Below are positions 11,886-22,470 of a stretch of DNA of 64,000 nt, piece after piece. How positions within the stretch are numbered: position 1 is the stretch's first letter; the number at the start of each line of letters is the position of its first letter. Source of the DNA: Methylolobus aquaticus (lineage in GTDB: Bacteria > Pseudomonadota > Gammaproteobacteria > Methylococcales > Methylococcaceae); the NCBI GenBank assembly GCA_004168015.1, contig SEYW01000010.1:1-64000 (forward strand), in the 5' to 3' direction. Both the position numbers and the translations under genes were made by a program. Under the pieces are notes generated by a model. The model saw nothing but the letters and a program-made list of their open reading frames with translations. It searched no databases and was not told the origin of the DNA.

Positions 11886-13076
11886 ATGCGTGAGACATTC
11901 ATTGCTCCGGCAGGCTTGCCCACCGTGCGAAGGGCTCCGTCACCCGTCCCGGATCGATATGCCGGACCGACCGTTCCCGGTCTTGCCGCCGCCCGGGCCG
12001 TGGGCCTATTGCTGCTGCTGTTGGTCGGCATCAGCGCCCTGCCCCGGTTGGCACTGGCCCAGGTCAGCCTGGGCGGAGCGATCACCGCGCCGATGCTGCT
12101 GGCGCAGTATGACGACGAGGACGACGACGAGGACGACGACGAGGACGACGACGATGGGGACTACGGGGCCGGCAGTGCATCGCAACCACGCGCCTACACG
12201 CCTCCCGCACGGAACTATCACTACGACACTTACCGCGCCCCCCAGCGCGCTGCGCCGCACCGCGCCAAACGACACCCTCCAGCCCGGAAACCGGTACATC
12301 GATCCCGATCGACGCGCCATGTTGCAGCACCCCACCGCGCCCGGGCCCATCACGCGCAGCGGCCTCATCGGACCACGCGCGGGCGGTTGACCCGGCATCG
12401 GCCTGCGCAGGCTCACGCCAGCCAGCGTCACGCGCACGCCGCCCATCGCCACGCGGGGTCTCGCGCTGCCGTACGGCCGGCATCGCACCGCAGCGCAACG
12501 CAGCATGCTGCGCGACGACACACCGCGGCGACCCACTATCGGGGTAAGGCGAGCCATCGTAAGCCGGTCGCGTCGCGATCGCATTCGAACCATCGCGCAT
12601 CGCTCAAGAAATCCGGCCAACATCGAGCGGCCCGACACGGCTCGTCTCGGCGCTACACGCAGCAAGGAAGGCATAGCCACTCGCGGCAGCGGGACAAGCG
12701 GAATGTCGCGCCACAGAGCCGAAGGGCTCACACCAAGAGCACGCGGCGCGCTGCAAGCGCGTCGAAAGCACGCGCGCGCGACCGCGCGACGGGACAGTGG
12801 CGGCCCGCGCGTCATGGTCACACGGCCGCCGGCAAGGCCAGACCCGCCGCGCGCACCAAATCCACTCGCTCGGCAAAGCCAGGCCATGGGCAGCGCCGGG
12901 GGCAGTTAAACCCATCGCCAAAATCCCGCGCCAAAGCTCCGGGCCGGCCATCGCGCCACACTGCCGCACGCAGCGGCGGCCGCAGCCCTGCAGCGGCGAA
13001 GAGCAGACGAACCCGCACGACGGCACGCTCATCGAGCCGTCCGCGGGCGAAGGGTAAACAACGCGCCCGTCGATGA
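11886..13076 (+). CDS. Putative exported protein with acidic repeat and His/Arg-rich tail
   Basis: A 396-codon frame. Residues 37-50 form a strongly hydrophobic core (AVGLLLLLLVGIS) followed by a plausible signal peptidase site after Ala58 (LALA-Q), so export is likely. Residues 76-92 are almost purely Asp/Glu, encoded by a 12-base tandem repeat. Residues from about 105 to the end are extremely rich in Arg, His, Ala, Ser and Lys, with recurring HRA/RHA patterns, and contain almost no acidic residues. No family is recognised. The same frame stays open far upstream through the antisense of the ligase gene, so openness alone is weak evidence. The signal peptide, acidic tract and uniform basic tail are the reasons to believe it. 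No close partner gene exists. Confidence 0.55.
   Translation: MRETFIAPAGLPTVRRAPSPVPDRYAGPTVPGLAAARAVGLLLLLLVGISALPRLALAQVSLGGAITAPMLLAQYDDEDDDEDDDEDDDDGDYGAGSASQPRAYTPPARNYHYDTYRAPQRAAPHRAKRHPPARKPVHRSRSTRHVAAPHRARAHHAQRPHRTTRGRLTRHRPAQAHASQRHAHAAHRHAGSRAAVRPASHRSATQHAARRHTAATHYRGKASHRKPVASRSHSNHRASLKKSGQHRAARHGSSRRYTQQGRHSHSRQRDKRNVAPQSRRAHTKSTRRAASASKARARDRATGQWRPARHGHTAAGKARPAARTKSTRSAKPGHGQRRGQLNPSPKSRAKAPGRPSRHTAARSGGRSPAAAKSRRTRTTARSSSRPRAKGKQRARR
12111..12155 (+). repeat. 12-base tandem repeat encoding an Asp/Glu tract
   Basis: The unit GACGACGAGGAC occurs three times without mismatch (12111-12146) and continues as a partial fourth copy. The unit is a multiple of three, so gain or loss of copies would change tract length without shifting the frame. 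Confidence 0.9.
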
Positions 13077-13101
13077 CGGCAGATGACTCGCCACTGAAGG
13101 T

Positions 13102-13762
13102 TCAGGAATTCTGTAGCTCGATGACCCCGTTGACCGTGACCGTCCGCTGCGCGGCGGCGATCGGCGGCGGGGCAGCCGCCTCAATGATCATTGCTCGCGC
13201 GCGCATAGACCGGTAGCGGCGAGGAGTCGCCCGCGTCGACCTGCAGCGTAACGATGCGGTAACCGCTTCGGCCCAATTCTCGGGTGACCAGATCGGCCCG
13301 CTACTGAAAGGCCTTCAATGCCGTTGCGACCAGGCTATCCTCTACCTCCCGCATCCGCTCCTGCGAGACCTGATACGCGATTGATTCCAGGCTCAGGTCG
13401 CGCTGCAACTCTCCCAGCAATGATCCGAGCAAGGCGGCATCCCGGCATTCCAGTCGGAGCGACTGCCGGACCCGCCAGCCGCTCACCCGGGCCTTCTGAT
13501 AGACCGCCTCCGACCGCTAATCCAGCGTCTGTGCCGAGATCCCCGGAACCCGTCGTGCACCTTGGAGGGCTTTCGCTATCGATTGTTTGACCTCATTGGC
13601 CAGCGGTGCAGCGACCGGTCCCTCCAGTTGGCAAAACAGCACTGCCACGAGCAGTTCGTTCGGTGCTTCCGCTGAAGCCGAAGCCCTGAACTCGACGTGG
13701 TCACAGCTCAATGCCCCCCTCCCTATTCTCGGCACATTCACTGCCCCTGTCCCCAAGGGCAA
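13102..13762 (-). pseudogene. Decayed SIMPL-domain (DUF541/YggE-like) protein gene
   Basis: Read on the minus strand, three pieces line up as one SIMPL-domain protein. Piece one (13762 to 13517) contains HVEFRASASAEAPNELLVAV and ends at an in-frame TAG. The frame continues with SEAVYQKARVSGWRVRQSLR through DLSLESIAYQVSQERM to a second in-frame TAG near 13302. The frame then continues through RADLVTRELGRSGYRIVTLQ to the run of GCs near 13200. A one-base shift there is needed to continue as MIIEAAAPPPIAAAQ and VTVNGVIELQNS, ending at 13102. The signal peptide expected in this family is also missing. Two stops plus a frameshift make this a pseudogene. Confidence 0.8.
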
Positions 13763-14179
13763 TGAACAGGGCCCAACCCGGTCTCCTCAGACTCACCCCA
13801 TGCCTTGGGCTGACGTCTGCAACGCGCAGCACCGCTGCGGGCCAGCCAGCCGACCCTTCACTGACAGACGAGGATGGATGCCCGGCTCCCCTTGAATCAA
13901 TACCCAGGGCTTGGAGTACCGGGAGCGACCGCCGGCAAGTCCGGGGCCGCGGCTGCGACAACGCCATTCCACAACCAGTTTGCACGGTCGTTCCGCTTTC
14001 CCCAGAACATCCTCTTTACGCGAGAGCCTGGTGTTTTTGCGAACTTTTTACTCGCACCTGACTTAACCTGCTCCGCGTCGGCAGCGTCCGCATGGGTCCT
14101 GCCAACTGACATCGCTTCGTGATTGCCGACGATCCGGCCGCGTCGGGCGAGCCGCGAAAACCTCCAAAAAGGTGATCTT
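13763..14179. other. Region upstream of the kdp operon, candidate KdpE site
   Basis: About 415 bases without a convincing gene. At 14032-14060 there is a T-rich element containing ACTTTTTAC followed by TCGCACC. It resembles, by eye, the T-rich KdpE site known upstream of E. coli kdpFABC (ACTTTTTTTACA then a C-rich run). No clear sigma-70 hexamer pair was found. The small ORF at 14180 has a good AGGTGA ribosome binding site. Confidence 0.3.
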
Positions 14180-14272
14180 ATGGACCTGATTTTTCTCACG
14201 CTGTTGGCTGTCTTCGCCGTGCTGACGGCAGCGCTGATCTATGGCTGCGACCAGCTGCGGGGAGCGCCATGA
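14180..14272 (+). CDS. 30-residue membrane peptide preceding kdpF
   Basis: ATG 14180 opens a 30-codon frame preceded by AGGTGA. It encodes a single hydrophobic helix (MDLIFLTLLAVFAVLTAALI) followed by a short tail with one Cys (YGCDQLRGAP). Its TGA overlaps the kdpF ATG by four bases, so it is translationally coupled to the Kdp operon. The layout resembles KdpF, a one-helix lipid-like stabiliser of KdpABC, so a second small subunit or assembly peptide is plausible. That role is inferred from position and topology only. Confidence 0.7.
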   Translation: MDLIFLTLLAVFAVLTAALIYGCDQLRGAP

Positions 14273-14358
14273 ACCTGCTTTACATCGCTTGCGGCGGTCT
14301 GGCGCTCGCCTTGTTTATTTACCTGGTCGTAGCGCTCTTCTTCCCGGAGAAATTCTGA
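14269..14358 (+). CDS. kdpF: Potassium-transporting ATPase small subunit KdpF
   Basis: A 29-residue single-helix protein (MNLLYIACGGLALALFIYLV...FFPEKF). The C-terminal motif FFPEKF is typical of KdpF, which stabilises the KdpABC complex in the inner membrane. It overlaps the preceding peptide gene by four bases and the kdpA start by one base (TGATG). Confidence 0.93.
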   Translation: MNLLYIACGGLALALFIYLVVALFFPEKF

Positions 14359-16166
14359 TGACTGCGAACAGCTTGTTGCAGATCACGGTGTATGTGCTAG
14401 TGCTGCTGGCCTGCGCCAAGCCGCTGGGCGGCTACATGGCGCGTATCTACGAGGACCGGCCCGCCGGTTTGAACCGTTGGCTTGCACCGGTCGAGCGCCT
14501 GATCTACCGCCTGTGCTCGATCAACCCGGCGGTCGAAATGCGCTGGACCGACTACGCCGTGGCCTTGTTGCTCTTCAACCTGCTCGGGCTGTTGGCGCTG
14601 TTCGCGCTGCAGCGCCTGCAGGGCGTGCTTCCGCTGAATCCGCAGGACCTGCCCGGAATCAGTCCGGATTCCGCCTTCAATACCGCGGTGAGCTTCGCCA
14701 CGAACACCAATTGGCAGGGCTACGGCGGCGAGACCACGATGAGCTACCTGACCCAGATGCTGGGGCTGACGGTACAGAACTTCGTCTCTGCAGCAACCGG
14801 CATGGCGGCGCTGGTTGCGTTGACCCGCGGGTTCGCGCGTCGCAACGCCGACACGATCGGCAATTTCTGGGTCGACCTGACCCGCAGCACACTGTACATC
14901 CTGCTGCCGCTCGCGAGCGTGCTGGCCTTGGTGCTGGTAAGCCAGGGCGTGGTCCAGACCTTCAGTCCCTACCGTACCGTGGCACTGACCCAACCGGTGA
15001 CCTACGAGCAAGCAAAACTGGGCGACGACGGCCAGACGCTGAAGGACGCGGCCGGAAATGCGGTTAACGAGCCGGTTGAAGTCAGGGAGCAGACGCTCGC
15101 AGTCGGACCGGCCGCTTCACAGATCGCGATCAAGCAACTCGGCACGAATGGCGGCGGCTTCTTCAACGTGAACTCGGCGCACCCGTTCGAGAACCCGACG
15201 CCGCTGTCGAATTTTCTCGAGATGCTGGCGATCCTGCTGATCCCCGCGGCGCTGTGCTACACGTTCGGCGTCATGGTCCGCGACACCCGGCAGGGGTGGG
15301 CGATACTGGCGGCGATGACCGTGGTTTTCGTCACGCTGATCTTCGTCGCCGTCCCGCTGGAACAGGCAGGCAACCCAGCCCTCAGCGCTCTCGGCGTCGA
15401 CCAGCAAGCCCAGGCGGCCCAGCCCGGTGGCAACATGGAAGGTAAGGAACTGCGTTTTGGCATCACCAATTCGGCACTGTGGGCCGTCGCGACGACAGCG
15501 GCATCGAACGGGTCGGTCAACGCGATGCACGACTCGTTCACCCCACTCGGGGGCATGATTCCGATGTGGCTGATGCAATTGGGTGAGGTCATCTACGGCG
15601 GCGTCGGCTCCGGTCTGTACGGCATGATCGTGTTCGCGATCGTCGCGGTCTTCGTCGCCGGCCTGATGATCGGGCGCACCCCGGAATACCTCGGCAAGAA
15701 AATCGAGGCCTATGAGGTCAAGATGGCCTCGCTGGTGATCCTGATCCCGCCGTTCGTCGTCCTGGTCGGAACCGCTGTTGCGGTGATGGTCGATGTCGGC
15801 AAGGCGTCAGTCGCCAATGCGGGAGCCCACGGCTTCAGCGAGATTCTGTATGCCTTCTCCTCCGCCGGCAACAACAACGGCAGTGCCTTCGCCGGGCTGT
15901 CCGCCAACACCCCCTTCTACAACACCGCGCTGGGCCTGGCGATGCTGTTCGCCCGCTACTGGCTGGCCGTTCCGACGCTGGCGATCGCCGGCGCCCTCGC
16001 CGCGAAGAAAGTCGTGCCCTTCGGGCCCGGCTCGCTGCCGACCCACACCCCGCTGTTCGTGGTGCTGCTGATCGGTACTGTGCTGATTGTCGGCGCGCTG
16101 GCCTTCCTGCCGGTGCTGGCGCTGGGCCCCGTGGTCGAGCATTTGCAACTGTTCGGGCTGCACTGA
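14358..16166 (+). CDS. kdpA: Potassium-transporting ATPase subunit A (K+ channel-like)
   Basis: KdpA selects and binds K+ from the periplasm and belongs to the superfamily of K+ transporters with four pore loops. The 602-residue sequence shows pore-loop motifs such as ATNTNWQGYGGE and GTNGGGFFNVNSAHPFENP, and about ten hydrophobic segments. ATG 14358 (MTANSLLQITVYV) overlaps the kdpF stop. kdpB follows after 20 bases. Length is slightly above the E. coli protein, owing to an insert around residues 210-250. Confidence 0.97.
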   Translation: MTANSLLQITVYVLVLLACAKPLGGYMARIYEDRPAGLNRWLAPVERLIYRLCSINPAVEMRWTDYAVALLLFNLLGLLALFALQRLQGVLPLNPQDLPGISPDSAFNTAVSFATNTNWQGYGGETTMSYLTQMLGLTVQNFVSAATGMAALVALTRGFARRNADTIGNFWVDLTRSTLYILLPLASVLALVLVSQGVVQTFSPYRTVALTQPVTYEQAKLGDDGQTLKDAAGNAVNEPVEVREQTLAVGPAASQIAIKQLGTNGGGFFNVNSAHPFENPTPLSNFLEMLAILLIPAALCYTFGVMVRDTRQGWAILAAMTVVFVTLIFVAVPLEQAGNPALSALGVDQQAQAAQPGGNMEGKELRFGITNSALWAVATTAASNGSVNAMHDSFTPLGGMIPMWLMQLGEVIYGGVGSGLYGMIVFAIVAVFVAGLMIGRTPEYLGKKIEAYEVKMASLVILIPPFVVLVGTAVAVMVDVGKASVANAGAHGFSEILYAFSSAGNNNGSAFAGLSANTPFYNTALGLAMLFARYWLAVPTLAIAGALAAKKVVPFGPGSLPTHTPLFVVLLIGTVLIVGALAFLPVLALGPVVEHLQLFGLH

Positions 16167-16186
16167 CGAGTTAACGAGACAGCACT

Positions 16187-18310
<2,124 letters not shown>

Positions 18311-18368
18311 TTTTTAGGCCAACACGGCCGCCCCGGCTGCCCGCCGGGTCGGCGCCGGAGACAATGCC

Positions 18369-18962
18369 ATGTACGTACATCTGAAACCTGCATTCCTGAT
18401 GCTGCTGGTCTTAACGCTGCTGACGGGGGCCGTCTACCCGGCCGCCGTGACCGGCCTCGCCCAACTCTTTGCTGCCGATCAGGCCAATGGCAGCTTGATT
18501 CCCTCGGCGGACGGCGACGCCCGCGGCTCGAGACTGATCGGGCAGGCCTTCAGCGACGGCAAGTATTTCTGGGGGCGCCCTTCGGCAACTGCACCCTATC
18601 CTTACAACGCGGCCGCATCCAGCGGTAGCAACCTCGGGCCGAGCAACCCCGCATTGGTGCAAGCGGTGAGCGCACGTATCGCCGCGCTGCGCGCCACCGA
18701 TACGGGCAACTCAGCGTCGATCCCCGTGGATCTGGTGACCGCGTCGGGCAGCGGTCTGGATCCGCACATCAGTCCCGCAGCTGCCGCCTACCAGGTGCCA
18801 CGGGTGGCTAAACAACGCGGCCTACCTGTCGCCGCACTGCAGGAATTCGTGGAGCGGCACGTCGAACTGAGGCAATTCGGTATTCTTGGGGAAGCACGCG
18901 TCAACGTGGTCGAACTCAACCTCGCACTCGACCGCTCGACCTCGTTGAAGCCGGTGCGCTGA
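18369..18962 (+). CDS. kdpC: Potassium-transporting ATPase subunit C
   Basis: KdpC is a single-pass subunit needed for assembly and high ATP affinity of KdpFABC. The 197-residue protein has one N-terminal helix (about residues 8-28), the family motif GQAFSDGKYFWGRPSAT and the region DLVTASGSGLDPHISPAAA. The C-terminal part is normal in length. It sits directly between kdpB and kdpD. Confidence 0.97.
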   Translation: MYVHLKPAFLMLLVLTLLTGAVYPAAVTGLAQLFAADQANGSLIPSADGDARGSRLIGQAFSDGKYFWGRPSATAPYPYNAAASSGSNLGPSNPALVQAVSARIAALRATDTGNSASIPVDLVTASGSGLDPHISPAAAAYQVPRVAKQRGLPVAALQEFVERHVELRQFGILGEARVNVVELNLALDRSTSLKPVR

Positions 18963-19013
18963 TTCGCTGCCGAGCCGAAACAGGGTCTACCCCCACCGCA
19001 CTTGCCCTGTCCA

Positions 19014-21758
19014 ATGAATCAGTTCGAACGCCCTGATCCCGACGTGTTGCTCGCCAAGGTCGAACGCGCTCAGGAGAAGGCGCGGCGCGGGCGGCTGAAG
19101 GTGTTCTTCGGTGCGGCAGCGGGCGTCGGCAAGACCTATACGATGCTGCAAGCGGCTCGAGAACGTCGCGCCGAGGGGATCGACGTCGTCATCGGACTCG
19201 TCGAGACCCATGGCCGCAAGGAGACGGCTGCGCTGCTCGAAGGCCTGGAAGTGCTGCCGACGCGGATCGTCGAACATCGCGGTGCCCAGTTGCGCGAGTT
19301 CGATCTAGATGGGGCGCTGAAGCGCCGGCCCACTGTCATCCTGGTGGATGAACTCGCGCATACCAATGCCCCCGGTTCACGGCATCCGAAACGCTGGCAG
19401 GACGTCGATGAACTGCTCGAAGCCGGTATCAACGTCTACACGACCCTGAACGTCCAGCACCTGGAAAGCCTGAACGACGACGTCAGCCAGATATCCGGCA
19501 TCCGGGTCTGGGAAACGGTCCCCGACACCGTATTCGAGGCCGCCGATGAGGTCGAACTGGTGGACCTTCCGCCGGACGAACTGCTCATTCGTCTCAAGGA
19601 AGGAAAGGTCTATTTTCCGGAACAGGCTCGGCGGGCCCTGGAGAACTTCTTCCGCAAGGGCAATCTGATCGCGTTGCGCGAACTGGCATTGCGTCAGACG
19701 GCAAGCCGCGTCGATGCCGAGATGCAGGATTACCGCGATGACCATGCCATCCGCGAGGTATGGCAAGTCAGCGAGCGCATCCTCGTCGCCATCGGCCCGA
19801 CACCGCTGGCCGAGCGTCTTGTGCGCGCCGGCAAGCGTCTTGCGAGCGGCCTGAAAGCCGAGTGGATCGTGGTGTACGCCGAAACGCCACAGTTGCAGCG
19901 ACTCGCCCCCGAGCGCCGGGACGGCATACTGCGCATGCTGCGCCTGGCCGAACAACTCGGCGCCGAGACCACCACCCTGTCCGGCCCCGAGATCAGCCAA
20001 CTGCTGATCGATTTCGCCAATGAACGCAATGTAACGAAGATCGTCATGGGCAAGCCGAGTCGGCGGGGATGGCGCCGCTGGCTGTTGGGCTCGGTGGTGG
20101 ACACGGTCATCGCGCATGCCCACAACATCAACGTCTATTTGTTGGGCAGCCCGGGCGCATCCCAAGCCGATGCGGAACGCTCCACCCCGCGCGCATTCGA
20201 CCGACTGAAACTCCCTCCCGGTCTGCAGGCGTCGTCCGGCAAGGGCTGGCTGCAGCGTTACCGCGGGTATCTGTGGGCCATTGCCACGACGGCACTGTGC
20301 ACGGTCATCGGTTGGTCGATGTTCGAGCGATTCGACCTCGCCAACCTCGTCATGGTCTACCTGCTCGGGGTGATCTTCGTCGCGACGCGATTCGGCCGGG
20401 GGCCATCCATCATCGCCTCCGTCCTCAGCGTGACGCTGTTCGACATCCTGTTCGTCAAGCCCTACTTCAGTCTGTCGGTGCACGACACCCAGTACCTGGT
20501 GACCCTGCTGGCGATGCTGGCCGTCGCGATGGTGATCAGCAATCTGGTCGCCAGCGTGCGCTATCAGGCGCGTGTGGCAGCGCATCGCGAGCGGCGCGCC
20601 ACGGTGCTGTACCGGATGAGCCGCGAACTGGTCACCTGCCGCACCGAGACCGAGGTCGCTCGCTGCGCCGTCCGCCATGTTCACGCCGAATTCGAGAGTC
20701 CCAACGTACTGCTATTTCCGGGTGAGACCGGGCACCTCGCGTATCCTGCGGATCGCAGCCTGAGCGAATCGCTGCGCGGCAGCGATCTGAGTGTCGCACA
20801 GTGGGTCTACGACCACGACGAAGCGGCCGGCCAGGGCACCCATACGCTGGCGGGCGCCCAGGCCGTCTACTTTCCCCTCACCACCGCCGATCACGTCGCC
20901 GGTGTGCTCGCCATGCAGCCCGCTAACCTGCGGCGGATCTTTCTCCCCGAGCAGCGCAAGCTGCTCGAGGCCTTCCTTGATCAGATTGCCGGCGCCATAG
21001 AACGCGTGCGTCTGATCGAACTGGCGCGAAAGACCTCGGTCGACATGGAAGCCGAGCGGCTACGGAACTCGCTGCTCAGCTCAATCTCCCATGATCTGCG
21101 CACCCCACTGGCGACCATCGTCGGCGCATCGAGCACGCTGGCTGAACGCGACGGGGCACTCAACGCCGCGGATCGCGATGAGCTCAGCCGGGCGATCTAT
21201 GACGAAGCCCAGCGCATGAGCAGGCTTGTCACCAACATTCTGGACATGGCGCGGCTGGATGCCGGCGCAGCGCAGCTCAACCGCCAGTGGCACATGCTGG
21301 AAGAAATCGTCGGCACGGTACTGACGCGCTTGCAAAAGCCGCTCGCCGGTCGTACGGTGAGCGTGCGACTTCCGTCCGATCTGCCGCTGATCCATGTCGA
21401 TGGCGTGATGATCGAGCAGGTACTCACCAATCTGCTCGAAAACGCGATCCGGTACACACCCGCGGGTAGTCCGATCACCCTCTCGGCCGAAGCCTCGGCC
21501 TTCACGATCACGGTGGCCGTGGCGGACCGCGGCCCGGGCATTCCGAAGGGAATGGAGGACCACTTGTTCGAGAAGTTTTATCGTGGCCAGCGCGAAAGCG
21601 CTCAGAGCGGGGTCGGGCTCGGACTCGCCATCTGCCGCGCCATCATCGAAGCGCATGGCGGGTCCATACATGTCCACAACCGGGGCAATGGTGGCGCGGT
21701 CTTTTCGTTCATGTTGCCGCTGGAGCAGAACCCGCCCGTGGTTGAGCCCGAGGTTTAG
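19014..21758 (+). CDS. kdpD: Osmosensitive K+ channel histidine kinase KdpD
   Basis: KdpD senses K+ limitation and phosphorylates KdpE. The 914-residue protein has the N-terminal KdpD domain with P-loop GAAAGVGKTYTM, a universal stress protein-like domain (about residues 250-375), a four-helix membrane domain (about 410-520), a GAF-like region, the phosphoacceptor His693 in SISHDLRTPL, and ATPase motifs N (LTNLLENAIRYTPA) and G (GVGLGLAI). ATG 19014 is preferred to the TTG at 19002. kdpE follows after 16 bases. Confidence 0.96.
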   Translation: MNQFERPDPDVLLAKVERAQEKARRGRLKVFFGAAAGVGKTYTMLQAARERRAEGIDVVIGLVETHGRKETAALLEGLEVLPTRIVEHRGAQLREFDLDGALKRRPTVILVDELAHTNAPGSRHPKRWQDVDELLEAGINVYTTLNVQHLESLNDDVSQISGIRVWETVPDTVFEAADEVELVDLPPDELLIRLKEGKVYFPEQARRALENFFRKGNLIALRELALRQTASRVDAEMQDYRDDHAIREVWQVSERILVAIGPTPLAERLVRAGKRLASGLKAEWIVVYAETPQLQRLAPERRDGILRMLRLAEQLGAETTTLSGPEISQLLIDFANERNVTKIVMGKPSRRGWRRWLLGSVVDTVIAHAHNINVYLLGSPGASQADAERSTPRAFDRLKLPPGLQASSGKGWLQRYRGYLWAIATTALCTVIGWSMFERFDLANLVMVYLLGVIFVATRFGRGPSIIASVLSVTLFDILFVKPYFSLSVHDTQYLVTLLAMLAVAMVISNLVASVRYQARVAAHRERRATVLYRMSRELVTCRTETEVARCAVRHVHAEFESPNVLLFPGETGHLAYPADRSLSESLRGSDLSVAQWVYDHDEAAGQGTHTLAGAQAVYFPLTTADHVAGVLAMQPANLRRIFLPEQRKLLEAFLDQIAGAIERVRLIELARKTSVDMEAERLRNSLLSSISHDLRTPLATIVGASSTLAERDGALNAADRDELSRAIYDEAQRMSRLVTNILDMARLDAGAAQLNRQWHMLEEIVGTVLTRLQKPLAGRTVSVRLPSDLPLIHVDGVMIEQVLTNLLENAIRYTPAGSPITLSAEASAFTITVAVADRGPGIPKGMEDHLFEKFYRGQRESAQSGVGLGLAICRAIIEAHGGSIHVHNRGNGGAVFSFMLPLEQNPPVVEPEV

Positions 21759-21774
21759 AACACCGGGTCCTGCG

Positions 21775-22470
21775 ATGTCGCAATCGGTACCCACCATCAT
21801 TATCATCGAAGACGATCCGCAGATGCGCCGGTTCCTTCGCACCGGCCTCGCGGCAAACGGCTTCCAAGTATTCGAGGCGGAGACCGGACAGCGCGGCCTG
21901 ATCGAAACCGGCACGCGAAAGCCGGACCTCGTGATCCTGGACCTGGGCCTGCCCGATATGGACGGTGTCGCCGTGGTTCGCTCGCTGCGGGAGTGGAGCA
22001 CCCTGCCGGTGATCATTCTTTCGGCCCGCAGCGCGGAGGAAGACAAGATCCAGGCCCTGGATGCCGGCGCCGACGACTACCTGACGAAACCCTTCGGCAT
22101 CGGTGAACTGCTCGCCCGCCTCCGCGTGGCGTTGCGGCATTCTGCCCGAACCGGGGACGGCCCGGACGACAAGGTCTACGGCAGCGGGCGGTTGAAAGTG
22201 GACCTCGAGAAACGGCTGGTGTACGTCGATGACGAAGAGGTTCATTTGACACCGATCCAGTATCGACTGCTGTCGGTGCTGGTCAGGCACGCCGGTCGCG
22301 TGATGACGCAACGTCAGTTGTTGCAGCAAGTCTGGGGACCAGCCTCCACCGACAACGCCCATTACCTCCGCATTTACATGAGTCAGTTGCGTCGAAAACT
22401 CGAGGCCGACCCGGCCAAACCCGAATTTCTGCTGACCGAGTCGGGTGTCGGCTACCGCCTGAAAGGATGA
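21775..22470 (+). CDS. kdpE: Response regulator KdpE
   Basis: An OmpR/PhoB-family regulator of 231 residues that activates kdp transcription when phosphorylated. The receiver domain has the acidic pair Asp13/Asp14, phosphoacceptor Asp56 (VILDLGLPDMDG) and the conserved Lys of YLTKPFG. The C-terminal winged-helix domain ends in TESGVGYRLKG. The frame is open upstream into kdpD, but ATG 21775 is the family start. Its stop overlaps the start of the following KpsC-like gene by four bases, which is unusual for a kdp operon. Confidence 0.96.
   Translation: MSQSVPTIIIIEDDPQMRRFLRTGLAANGFQVFEAETGQRGLIETGTRKPDLVILDLGLPDMDGVAVVRSLREWSTLPVIILSARSAEEDKIQALDAGADDYLTKPFGIGELLARLRVALRHSARTGDGPDDKVYGSGRLKVDLEKRLVYVDDEEVHLTPIQYRLLSVLVRHAGRVMTQRQLLQQVWGPASTDNAHYLRIYMSQLRRKLEADPAKPEFLLTESGVGYRLKG

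Noticed and set aside
12006-12887. Minus-strand frame opposite the acidic/basic protein
   Set aside because: Its composition mirrors the repeat-rich plus strand (Val runs opposite Asp runs) and no domain is visible, so it is treated as a shadow.
13102-13762. Stop-codon recoding (amber readthrough) in the SIMPL gene
   Set aside because: TAG is used as a normal stop by several genes in the window and the gene also has a frameshift, so decay is simpler.
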